Origin: Cryomorphaceae bacterium
GTDB lineage: Bacteria; Bacteroidota; Bacteroidia; Flavobacteriales; Schleiferiaceae
Length of the DNA: 5,444 nt
Direction of reading: 5' to 3'
NCBI GenBank assembly: GCA_003444795.1
Contig: DLWR01000011.1
Span: 1 to 5,444, forward strand
In this document: positions 1 to 5,444 of the stretch, piece by piece
Layout of the letters: each line of letters starts with the position of its first letter
Position numbering within the stretch: position 1 is the stretch's first letter
Position numbers and translations under genes: made by a program
The notes under the pieces: generated by a model
Told to the model about the DNA's origin: nothing
Database searches by the model: none
The model's input: the letters and a program-made list of their open reading frames with translations, nothing else

Positions 1-470
1 GCGGTGGCCATTTCTTGCTCCGCCTTTGTTACGCGCATTTGAATTTTATCCTCCGCATCGGTGCCGCGGCCCCGAAGGCGCTCCTCCAAAATGCGCAGAT
101 CGGGCGCCTGAATGAAAACCGCAAGCGTTTCCGCTGCAAATTTCTTCTTGAGGCGCAAACCACCCGCCACATCGATATCGAAAACAGCGGTCTTCCCTTC
201 GGCATCAATGCGCGCAACTTCAGATTTCAACGAACCATAGTAGGTTCCGGCATAGACCTCTTCCCACTCGAGAAAGGCCCCGGCTTCACGCTGGGCCTCA
301 AATTCTTCGGGGGTCAAGAAGTAGTAATCCTGTCCGTGAACTTCTTGTCCTCGGGGCGCACGGCTGGTCGCAGAAACCGAAAAGGCCAATGTTGGAAAGT
401 CCGCCATCAAGCGCCGAACCAAGGTTGTTTTACCAGAACCAGAAGGGGCAGACAAGACCAAAAGCTTCAT
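1..470 (-). CDS. gmk: Guanylate kinase, C-terminus cut by window edge
   Basis: Guanylate kinase transfers phosphate from ATP to GMP to give GDP, a cytosolic step essential for GTP, dGTP and (p)ppGpp supply. About 156 codons are visible on the minus strand from ATG 470-468. The C-terminal 30-40 residues of a normal protein of about 190 residues lie beyond base 1. The P-loop is at residues 8-16 (APSGSGKTT). The GMP-binding segment SVSATSRAPR is at 31-40, followed by H-G-x-D-Y-Y-F at 45-51 and FLEWEEVYAGTYYG at 66-79. Further on come the FDID strand and the lid-region RLRGRGTD motif, with K-A-E-Q-E-M close to the edge. All signature residues look intact. The start is fixed by an ATGA overlap with the end of yicC (467-470). 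There is no Shine-Dalgarno sequence, so translation is probably coupled to yicC. yicC-gmk adjacency is common in bacteria. The identification is firm. Confidence 0.96.
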   Translation of the reverse strand, partial: MKLLVLSAPSGSGKTTLVRRLMADFPTLAFSVSATSRAPRGQEVHGQDYYFLTPEEFEAQREAGAFLEWEEVYAGTYYGSLKSEVARIDAEGKTAVFDIDVAGGLRLKKKFAAETLAVFIQAPDLRILEERLRGRGTDAEDKIQMRVTKAEQEMAT

Positions 471-1309
471 AATACGTTCAGACTTTGCTCCTTAATTTTT
501 TCCAGCTCTTCCTTCATCTGCACGACGATGCGTTGCATGCCTGCATGGTTGGATTTGCTGCCTAAGGTGTTGATTTCGCGGCCTATCTCTTGGCTGATGA
601 AGCCCAATTTTCGCCCTTGCCCTTCGTGCATGGCTTCTTGAAAATGGTCCAAATGCGCTTGCAAGCGAACCTTCTCTTCGTTGACGTCCAACTTTTCGAG
701 GTAGTAAATAAGCTCCTGCTCAAAGCGGTTGCTGTCGTATTCCATGCCCTCCAAGCCGCGGTGCAGACGAGCTTTCAAGGCTTCTACGCGCTCCTCTTCC
801 AAGGCAGGGACTTCTTGAAGACCGGCTTGAATGCTCTCCAAACTTGCGCGCAAGTCTTTGGCTAACTCTGCGCCTTCACGCTCACGAAACGACTGGAAAT
901 CGTGCAATGCCTCTTCCAAGGCAGCATCGACAGCGGCCCATTCTGCGTCCTGAATTTCTTCCGATACATGCGGAGTGGGCAAGCGAAGCGCCATATTCAG
1001 GAGTTGGACCTTTGGAATGGGGTCTCCCGCAATGTCCTGAAGGCTTTGCATGGCTTGTTCCAACCACTCTTTTTGCAGGCCCACGGCTTCTTGGCCGACA
1101 GCTTCTCGGTGAATGTTAACGTCTACCTTTCCGCGGGTTACGGCATCGCCCAAATTCTTCCGCCAGTCCATTTCACGCTCGCGGTAGAGGGAGGGGTAAC
1201 GAAGGGTGAGGTCCAAGCCTTTGCTGTTGAGGGACCGAATTTCTATCGTGATTCGGGCAGTTGCACATTCGGCACTGCCTTTTCCGAATCCTGTCATGGA
1301 GCGCATCAT
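467..1309 (-). CDS. yicC: YicC family endoribonuclease
   Basis: This is a YicC/YloC family protein of 280 residues, close to the usual family length of about 290. Members are cytosolic endoribonucleases; E. coli YicC is implicated in small-RNA turnover, but the substrate here is unknown. The N-terminal domain opens with the hallmark SMTGFG (residues 4-9), then IEIRSLNSKGLDL (about 22-34) and RGKVDVN (about 58-64). The C-terminal domain shows KLDVNEEKVRLQAHLDHF and then the diagnostic block GRKLGFISQEIGREINTLGSKSN, ending in a charged helix with EELEKIKEQSLNVL. The middle is a glutamate-rich helical region that probably forms a coiled coil. I chose ATG 1309-1307, which gives MMRSMTGFG, because it makes an ATGA overlap with the gluQ stop (1306-1309). 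A GTG at 1315 would add only two residues and ATG 1306 would drop one. It lies between gluQ and gmk with 4-base overlaps on both sides. Confidence 0.95.
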   Translation of the reverse strand: MMRSMTGFGKGSAECATARITIEIRSLNSKGLDLTLRYPSLYREREMDWRKNLGDAVTRGKVDVNIHREAVGQEAVGLQKEWLEQAMQSLQDIAGDPIPKVQLLNMALRLPTPHVSEEIQDAEWAAVDAALEEALHDFQSFREREGAELAKDLRASLESIQAGLQEVPALEEERVEALKARLHRGLEGMEYDSNRFEQELIYYLEKLDVNEEKVRLQAHLDHFQEAMHEGQGRKLGFISQEIGREINTLGSKSNHAGMQRIVVQMKEELEKIKEQSLNVL

Positions 1310-2145
1310 GCCCACAAAGGTAGCCCCTCTGCGGGACGGATGGGCGCACTTCGCAACGGATGACGTTCAAAGGCCTCTAAAAAGTCTTCAGGCAAAGCTT
1401 CATGCGCATCCTCTTGAAGGCCAAGGACTTGACCAACATGTCCCCAGAGTTTTTTTGCGGACCAGCCCTTTTGTCGGTAGTCCTGAACGCCCACAGCCTC
1501 GTGACGTTTGCTTAGGCGATGGCCATCGGGCCCATACCAAAGGGGTGCGTGCTGCACTTGAGGTGCCGGCTGGCCAAGAGCCGCATGCAAGAAGCGCTGG
1601 GGGGCTTCAGATTCGGCTAGATCCATTCCCCGCAAGACATGGGTCACACCTTGCGCTCCATCGTCGACGACCACCGCCAACTGATAGCCCCAAGCGCCAT
1701 CGGCACGCTGAAGGACAAAGGCATCTTCTGGGTATTTGAGGCGCTTGGCATAGGCTCCGTCCAAGGGGAGCCCTTCATGTACGCAGGTTCCGGGGTAGGC
1801 ACCCCAAGCCTCATGGGGAGCGCGGACGGCCTCTTCCATGTCCTTTCGCGAGCAGGCACAGGCGAAGACCAAGTCTTGTTTGGCAAGTGCTGCCATAGCA
1901 TTCGCATAGGCCGCGCCGCGCTCGGATTGTGCGGGGACTTCGCGGTCCCAGTGGAGGCCCAGCCACGTGAGGTCATGGCGCCAGGCGTTGGCGAACTCGG
2001 GCTTGCAGCGTTGGGTATCCACATCTTCCATGCGAAGAAGGAGGGTGCCGTTTTGCGTTCGGGTCTGTAGCCACGCGAGTAAATACGTGGAGGCATGTCC
2101 AAGGTGCATGTAGCCTGAAGGGGAAGGGGCAAAACGACCAACCAT
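1306..2145 (-). CDS. gluQ: Glutamyl-Q tRNA(Asp) synthetase (GluQRS)
   Basis: A truncated paralogue of glutamyl-tRNA synthetase that activates glutamate and attaches it to queuosine 34 of tRNA(Asp), a wobble-base modification, rather than to a tRNA 3' end. The 279-residue protein has only the catalytic core and lacks the anticodon-binding domain, as expected. Visible motifs are FAPSPSGYMHLGH (5-17, with the HIGH signature as HLGH), LRMEDVDTQR (37-46), YQLAVVVDD (154-162), VLRGMDL (170-176) and RLSKR (210-214, the KMSKS equivalent). The zinc site is complete: C96, C98, Y117 and C121, with the same spacing as E. coli GluQRS (98/100/119/123). I chose ATG 2145-2143, which places MVGRFAPSPSG at the N-terminus as in the family. 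An in-frame ATG at 2217 would add 24 unrelated residues and run into the divergent gene. It is the first gene of the leftward gluQ-yicC-gmk cluster. Confidence 0.93.
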   Translation of the reverse strand: MVGRFAPSPSGYMHLGHASTYLLAWLQTRTQNGTLLLRMEDVDTQRCKPEFANAWRHDLTWLGLHWDREVPAQSERGAAYANAMAALAKQDLVFACACSRKDMEEAVRAPHEAWGAYPGTCVHEGLPLDGAYAKRLKYPEDAFVLQRADGAWGYQLAVVVDDGAQGVTHVLRGMDLAESEAPQRFLHAALGQPAPQVQHAPLWYGPDGHRLSKRHEAVGVQDYRQKGWSAKKLWGHVGQVLGLQEDAHEALPEDFLEAFERHPLRSAPIRPAEGLPLWA

Positions 2146-2185
2146 GGCATGAAAGTACAACCGCTTAGGCGCTACCTTCGTGCTT
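2146..2185. promoter_or_regulatory. Divergent intergenic spacer, presumed promoters
   Basis: This 40-bp gap between two divergent start codons is the only sizeable non-coding space inside the window, so promoters for both clusters should lie in or near it. Rightward, TACCTTCG (2173-2180) matches the Bacteroidota -7 consensus TAnnTTTG at all but one defined position. Leftward, TACTTTCA (2157-2150 on the minus strand) is a weaker match. Each box sits only 4-5 bases from its start codon, which would imply very short leaders or leaderless mRNAs. I see no convincing -33 TTTG partner at the expected distance for either box. The region is inferred from layout, and the individual boxes are weak. Confidence 0.35.
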
Positions 2186-3343
2186 ATGGACTCAGAACAC
2201 TTTGGAACACGCGCCATTCACGGCGGACAGCATCCAGACCCCTCCACGGGTGCCGTGATGCCTCCCATCTACCAAACTTCCACCTATGCTCAGGCGGCTC
2301 CCGGGGTACACCAAGGCTATGAGTACAGCCGGACCCAAAACCCGACTCGCCACGCTCTAGAGCGCGCGCTGGCCTCCATTGAAGGAGGCACGCACGGTTT
2401 GGCCTTTGGCAGCGGGCTTGCTGCGGTAGATGCGTGCATGAAGCTTCTGTCTCCAGGGGACGAGATTATTTCGACCAACGACCTTTATGGAGGTACGTAC
2501 CGCCAGTTTGTCAAAGTCTACGAGAAGTACGGATTGAAGTTCCACTTTACGGGCATGGATTCCGTGGAAAAGGTGGCTTCGTTGGTGACCCCCCAAACCA
2601 AAATGATCTGGGTAGAAACCCCCACCAATCCCATGCTCAATGTCGTTGATATTGCAGCCGTAGCAGAGGTGGCCAAGAAAGCTGGAGCCTTACTGGTGGT
2701 GGATAACACCTTTGCCACGCCCTATTTGCAGCAGCCACTGGCGCTGGGGGCGGATATCGCCTTGCATTCCGCTACGAAGTACTTGGGCGGACATAGCGAC
2801 GTAGTCCTAGGCGCTTTGGTGGTCAAAGAGGAAGCGCTCGCAGAAAAACTCTATTTCTTGCAAAACGCCACTGGCGCGGTTTGCGGCCCTATGGATAGCT
2901 TTTTGGTATTGCGTGGCATCAAAACCTTGCATGTTCGCATGGATCGCCACCAGGAAAACGCCTTGGAATTGGCGGCCTATTTGCGTCAGCATCCTGCGGT
3001 AAGCCGCGTGGTTTTCCCTGGATTTGAGGATCATCCCGGCCATGCTGTGGCGAAGAAGCAAATGCGTGGCTTTGGCGGCATGATCAGCTTTGCGGTCAAG
3101 AGTGATTCGTTTGAAGATGCGAGCAAAGTGGTGAGCGCCATGAAGGTCTTCACCCTTGCGGAATCTTTGGGTGGCGTGGAATCTTTGGCAGGACATCCGG
3201 CATCCATGACCCACGCTTCTATTCCCAAAGCTCAACGTGAGGAGAGCGGGGTCACAGATGGTTTGATTCGCTTGAGCGTTGGCATTGAGGATGTTCGTGA
3301 CTTAAAAGCGGATTTAGATACCGCACTTTCCGTACTTTTATAA
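2186..3343 (+). CDS. metB: Cystathionine gamma-synthase/gamma-lyase family PLP enzyme
   Basis: A Cys/Met-metabolism PLP enzyme (fold type I) of 385 residues, the usual length. As a gamma-synthase it would join an activated homoserine to cysteine to make cystathionine for methionine; as a gamma-lyase it would split cystathionine to cysteine. Sequence alone does not separate these cleanly. Motifs, numbered from ATG 2186: YSRTQNPTR (47-55, phosphate-binding Y and R), DLYGGT (99-104, stacking Y101), ETPTNP (144-149), VVDNTF (171-176, with D173 pairing the PLP nitrogen), SATKYLGGHSDV (195-206, Schiff-base K198), FTLAESLGGVESL and RLSVGIED (R362 binds the substrate carboxylate). LYGG rather than LYGC argues against methionine gamma-lyase. 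A GTG at 2180 would add two residues; ATG 2186 is preferred. It is the first gene of the rightward run, ending 5 bp before the RCK gene. The gene symbol is provisional. Confidence 0.9.
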   Translation: MDSEHFGTRAIHGGQHPDPSTGAVMPPIYQTSTYAQAAPGVHQGYEYSRTQNPTRHALERALASIEGGTHGLAFGSGLAAVDACMKLLSPGDEIISTNDLYGGTYRQFVKVYEKYGLKFHFTGMDSVEKVASLVTPQTKMIWVETPTNPMLNVVDIAAVAEVAKKAGALLVVDNTFATPYLQQPLALGADIALHSATKYLGGHSDVVLGALVVKEEALAEKLYFLQNATGAVCGPMDSFLVLRGIKTLHVRMDRHQENALELAAYLRQHPAVSRVVFPGFEDHPGHAVAKKQMRGFGGMISFAVKSDSFEDASKVVSAMKVFTLAESLGGVESLAGHPASMTHASIPKAQREESGVTDGLIRLSVGIEDVRDLKADLDTALSVLL

Positions 3344-3348
3344 CTGTT

Positions 3349-4017
3349 ATGGCGGACAAATTCGCAGTCATTGGTTTGGGTCAGTTTGGCTCGGCCATTT
3401 GTAAAAAGCTCTCCGAAAAGGGAGCAGAAGTCATCGCAATTGACATTGACGGGGACAAAGTAGAAGAAATTAAGGAGCACGTAGCCTATGCAGTTCAGCT
3501 GGACAGCACGGATTTGCGCGCTTTGCAGTCTCAGAACATTTCCGAAATGGACGCGGTCGTCGTGTCCATCGGCCAAAACTTTGAAGGCATGCTCCTCACC
3601 ACGGTGAAGCTCATGGAGTTGGGCGTAAAGCGCCTCATTGCGCGTGCTCAGGGCGAAACCCAGCGGAAGATTTTGGAAAAGATGGGCGTCACCGAAATCC
3701 TTTCCCCTGAGGAGGAAGTAGGCAAAAACGTGGCGGAACGCCTTATGAACCCCTCCATGTTGATGTGTGTGCAATTGCCCGACAACTACGAAATCGTAGA
3801 AATCGCCGCGCCCAAAAACATCGTGGGACGAACCATTGAAGACATTGGCCTTCTGCCCAAATACCGCTTGAACATTGTGACGCTCATCGAACGGATCAAC
3901 GACGAGCCTCACATCAAAGGCGTTCCTATGCCCGATGTGGTGATTCAAGAAAACGACGAGTTGGTCGTCTTTGGTTTGACCAAAGATGTCGAGCGCTTTA
4001 TCGACATCAATGGGTAG
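3349..4017 (+). CDS. ktrA: KtrA/TrkA-type RCK potassium uptake regulator
   Basis: A cytosolic gating subunit that forms rings under a KtrB/TrkH-type K+ translocating pore and opens or closes it in response to nucleotides. It has 222 residues and one RCK unit, as in KtrA/KtrC, not the doubled unit of E. coli TrkA. The N-terminal Rossmann domain shows GLGQFG (9-14), then the acidic end of strand 2 at IDID (31-34), which favours adenosine-ribose binding. LDSTD (51-55) and ARAQGE (98-103) complete the ligand-binding face. The TrkA_C domain covers about 138-220. In some bacteria that domain binds c-di-AMP; nothing here shows whether it does so in this protein. No pore gene lies in the window, so the partner must be elsewhere. 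The start follows the upstream stop by 5 bp with no Shine-Dalgarno, and the 3' end overlaps the lipoprotein start by 8 bases. The family call is firm and the exact partner is unknown. Confidence 0.93.
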   Translation: MADKFAVIGLGQFGSAICKKLSEKGAEVIAIDIDGDKVEEIKEHVAYAVQLDSTDLRALQSQNISEMDAVVVSIGQNFEGMLLTTVKLMELGVKRLIARAQGETQRKILEKMGVTEILSPEEEVGKNVAERLMNPSMLMCVQLPDNYEIVEIAAPKNIVGRTIEDIGLLPKYRLNIVTLIERINDEPHIKGVPMPDVVIQENDELVVFGLTKDVERFIDING

Positions 4018-4531
4018 GCGTTTTTCCGCACTAGCGCTACTCAGCCTACTGGCCTTGGCGGCGTGTGTGAAAGAGCCCAAGCCCGATCCTCTGCCCCCCT
4101 TGGCGACCGGCCCATTTGAACCTCGTTTGAAGGAAGGTTGGCGCGTGCATGCGGTCGCTTACGAAGGCACTATGCCGAATCCATTTGATAGCACGACTAC
4201 GGCCCAATTCAAAGGAAATGCCTATGACGAGGGGGGAGAATTCACCTTCACGGACCGAAACGACTCTGCCCTCGTGCATTACCGTATTGACTTTAAGGCC
4301 GACCTTTTGGCGGGCATGGTTCCCTTGCATTACAACAAAGAAGGGGATGGGATTTGGAGTTACGACAGCACGGTCAAGACGCTTTGGTTTTATGCGTTTC
4401 CGGACACCTTAGAATTTGTGGTGGACTACGATGCCGATACGCTGCAGCTTTGGCATTCGGATGTCATCATTGACTATCCCGCCATGAACATCACGCTGCC
4501 CACGCGCATGGACATCGAACTTCGCAAGTAA
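4010..4531 (+). CDS. Small exported lipoprotein of unknown function, possibly lipocalin-like
   Basis: I do not recognise this 173-residue protein by family. From ATG 4010 it begins MGRR, followed by a hydrophobic stretch (5-18) and the lipobox LAAC, so C19 is the predicted lipidated residue after signal peptidase II cleavage. After it comes a proline-rich linker (P23, P25, P27, P29, P30). The mature domain (about 40-173) is rich in alternating hydrophobic, aromatic and acidic residues (W44, Y51, W116, W126, W148, several D-T and D-Y pairs), which suggests an all-beta fold. The order W-near-start, then G-x-W-x-Y (114-118), then D-T-L-E-F and D-T-L-Q-L (132-147), recalls Bacteroidota lipocalin-like lipoproteins; this is only a resemblance. 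An ATG at 3986 is possible but puts extra polar residues before the signal peptide; 4010 gives a clean one. It overlaps the RCK gene by 8 bases and ends 12 bp before blh, so it is probably in the same operon. Confidence 0.8.
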   Translation: MGRRFSALALLSLLALAACVKEPKPDPLPPLATGPFEPRLKEGWRVHAVAYEGTMPNPFDSTTTAQFKGNAYDEGGEFTFTDRNDSALVHYRIDFKADLLAGMVPLHYNKEGDGIWSYDSTVKTLWFYAFPDTLEFVVDYDADTLQLWHSDVIIDYPAMNITLPTRMDIELRK

Positions 4532-4543
4532 ACGGACTAGGCT

Positions 4544-5407
4544 ATGGATGTCCGCCAGCTGGTTCGAGAGAGCAACTTCCTCCCCATGTTGGCGTCGGTG
4601 GGAGCCCTTTTTGCCTATTCATGGTGGACCGGATCCGCCAACAACCCATGGATTTTACTCATTGGTATCGCCGCGGGAATGCCCCATGGAGCTACAGACT
4701 TGCTGGGAGAATCAAGTCCATGGAATACCCGTGCGGCTATTTTTTACGGAATCAGTATTGCTATCCTGTACGCAAGCTGGACTTTTTGGCCGGGTTTCAC
4801 TTTAGGCCTCTTTTTGGTGGTGAGCATCGTGCATTTTGGGACCGAAGACGCGCTTTCCAAAAAGTGGTCTTGGTTGCATGCCCATGAGTCCGTGGTGAGA
4901 GGAAGCCTCGTCGTGCTCCTGCCCTCGCTTTTCTACCGCGAGGAAGTCATTGAGCTCTTTTATTTGGTGTCTGGCGCAGATTGGTCGGGCATCCTTGCCC
5001 CCGAGGTGGTCAAAATGGGCTTGAATATCTGGTTCATTGGGCTGTTTTCCTTGTTTGGACATGCCGCCACGCAGTGGTCTTCTTGGGAGCGGGTGCTACA
5101 GACCTTTATGGAGCTAGGCCTCTTGGTGGTGGTTTTCCGAATTCTCCATCCTCTGGAGGCCTTTGTCGTCTACTTTGTGGCAGGGCATTCGCTCCGAACA
5201 GCCCACAAGCTACGGCACGTCCTTCGCGCGCACGCACTTCCCGTTTTGGCCTTGACGTTCGCCACATTTGGGGCGGCAGCCTTGTACCATTTTTACGTGC
5301 CTACACAATTAGAGGTGGATGGAAAGATGATCCGAACCGCCTTTGTGGCCCTCTCCTTGTTCGCCATTCCGCACGCAGTCTGGAGGACCTACGCGATTTT
5401 CAAATAG
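4544..5407 (+). CDS. blh: Brp/Blh family beta-carotene 15,15'-dioxygenase
   Basis: An inner-membrane non-heme iron oxygenase that cleaves beta-carotene at the central 15,15' bond into two retinals, the chromophore of microbial rhodopsins. The 287-residue protein is close to family length and strongly hydrophobic, with roughly seven to nine membrane segments (for example about 15-30, 34-50, 64-82, 84-97, 117-131, 157-174, 188-204, 232-250, 264-280). Family motifs in order are GMPHGATD (45-52, H48), SIVHFGTED (94-102, H97), LHAHESVV (111-118, H114), a GHA histidine (H173), YFVAGHSLRTAHKLRH (210-225, H215) and IPHAVW (275-280, H277). Against the characterised marine Blh as I remember it, the HSxxH pair is altered: the fourth residue after H215 is T219, with H221 two residues further on. 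The start ATG 4544 lies 12 bp after the lipoprotein stop with no Shine-Dalgarno, so the gene probably depends on the upstream promoter. No rhodopsin or carotenoid gene is in the window. Family confidence is high; activity is inferred. Confidence 0.9.
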   Translation: MDVRQLVRESNFLPMLASVGALFAYSWWTGSANNPWILLIGIAAGMPHGATDLLGESSPWNTRAAIFYGISIAILYASWTFWPGFTLGLFLVVSIVHFGTEDALSKKWSWLHAHESVVRGSLVVLLPSLFYREEVIELFYLVSGADWSGILAPEVVKMGLNIWFIGLFSLFGHAATQWSSWERVLQTFMELGLLVVVFRILHPLEAFVVYFVAGHSLRTAHKLRHVLRAHALPVLALTFATFGAAALYHFYVPTQLEVDGKMIRTAFVALSLFAIPHAVWRTYAIFK

Positions 5408-5421
5408 ATGTAAAAAGGGAA

Positions 5422-5444
5422 GGGCTGCCCCACTGGGGCAGCCC
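5422..5444 (+). terminator. GC-rich hairpin, likely intrinsic terminator after blh
   Basis: GGGCTGCCCC (5422-5431) and GGGGCAGCCC (5435-5444) form a perfect 10-bp stem with a three-base ACT loop, starting 14 bases after the blh stop. The window ends on the last base of the stem, so a following T-tract cannot be seen. A run of five A at 5412-5416 lies upstream of the stem and could help termination of a converging gene on the minus strand, though GGGAA separates it from the stem. Position and stem strength make this the likely end of the rightward operon. Confidence 0.8.

Noticed and set aside
15..641. 208-codon open frame on the plus strand at the left end
   Set aside because: It is antisense to gmk and the end of yicC, both of which have complete family signatures; its translation is arginine-rich and shows no known domain.
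1206..1739. 177-codon plus-strand open frame across the yicC-gluQ junction
   Set aside because: It is antisense to two confident genes and its translation resembles no protein family.
2161..2170. Small inverted repeat CGC-TTAG-GCG in the divergent spacer as an operator
   Set aside because: The stem is only three base pairs and does not extend, so it is well within chance expectation.
2146..2217. Upstream ATG at 2217 as the start of gluQ
   Set aside because: The extra 24 residues have no counterpart in GluQRS proteins, which begin just before the F-A-P-S-P-S-G motif, and the extension would overlap the divergent metB-like gene.
3986..4009. ATG at 3986 as the start of the lipoprotein
   Set aside because: It adds eight residues (mostly serine, alanine and threonine) before the basic MGRR region and increases the overlap with the RCK gene to 32 bases; starting at 4010 gives a standard lipoprotein signal peptide.
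3232..4080. Long open frame of 282 codons on the minus strand opposite the RCK gene
   Set aside because: It lies wholly antisense to a well-supported KtrA-type gene and the ends of its neighbours, has no recognisable motif, and is explained by the codon pattern of the plus-strand genes.
1..5444. CRISPR array, tRNA or rRNA gene, insertion sequence or attachment site
   Set aside because: I looked for regularly spaced repeats, terminal inverted repeats and RNA-gene-like segments and saw none; nearly all bases are covered by confident protein genes.

Overview
The window looks like a piece of a chromosome from a moderately GC-rich member of the Bacteroidota, probably an aquatic, rhodopsin-bearing lineage. 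The reasons are indirect. None of the confident start codons has a recognisable Shine-Dalgarno sequence, which is typical of that phylum. The protein flavour also fits (a guanylate kinase with a D-V-A-G-G-L segment, a Bacteroidota-like gamma-family cystathionine enzyme, a small lipoprotein with an LAAC lipobox), as does a Blh-type carotene oxygenase. The phylum is an inference, and no rRNA or marker gene is present to settle it.

The layout is two divergent gene clusters that read away from a 40-bp spacer at about 2146-2185. Leftward (minus strand) lie gluQ (glutamyl-Q tRNA(Asp) synthetase), yicC (endoribonuclease family) and gmk (guanylate kinase, cut by the window's left edge). Each junction in this cluster is a 4-base ATGA overlap, so the three genes are almost certainly co-transcribed and probably translationally coupled. 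The common theme is RNA and nucleotide metabolism.

Rightward (plus strand) lie a PLP-dependent cystathionine gamma-synthase/lyase, a single-unit RCK potassium-channel regulator (KtrA/TrkA type), a short lipoprotein of unknown function, and a Brp/Blh-family beta-carotene 15,15'-dioxygenase. Their spacings are 5 bp, an 8-base overlap and 12 bp. The run ends in a perfect 10-bp GC-rich hairpin at the right edge. This looks like one operon that couples sulfur amino-acid metabolism, K+ homeostasis, an exported lipoprotein and retinal production.

The most interesting part is the right end. A retinal-forming Blh enzyme sits away from any visible rhodopsin or carotenoid gene, next to a beta-rich lipoprotein that might be lipocalin-like, and downstream of an ion-transport regulator. 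The Blh protein keeps most of the family's conserved histidines, but one position expected to be an iron-ligand histidine appears to be threonine. There is no CRISPR array, mobile element, tRNA or rRNA in the window, and no non-coding stretch longer than about 40 bp.
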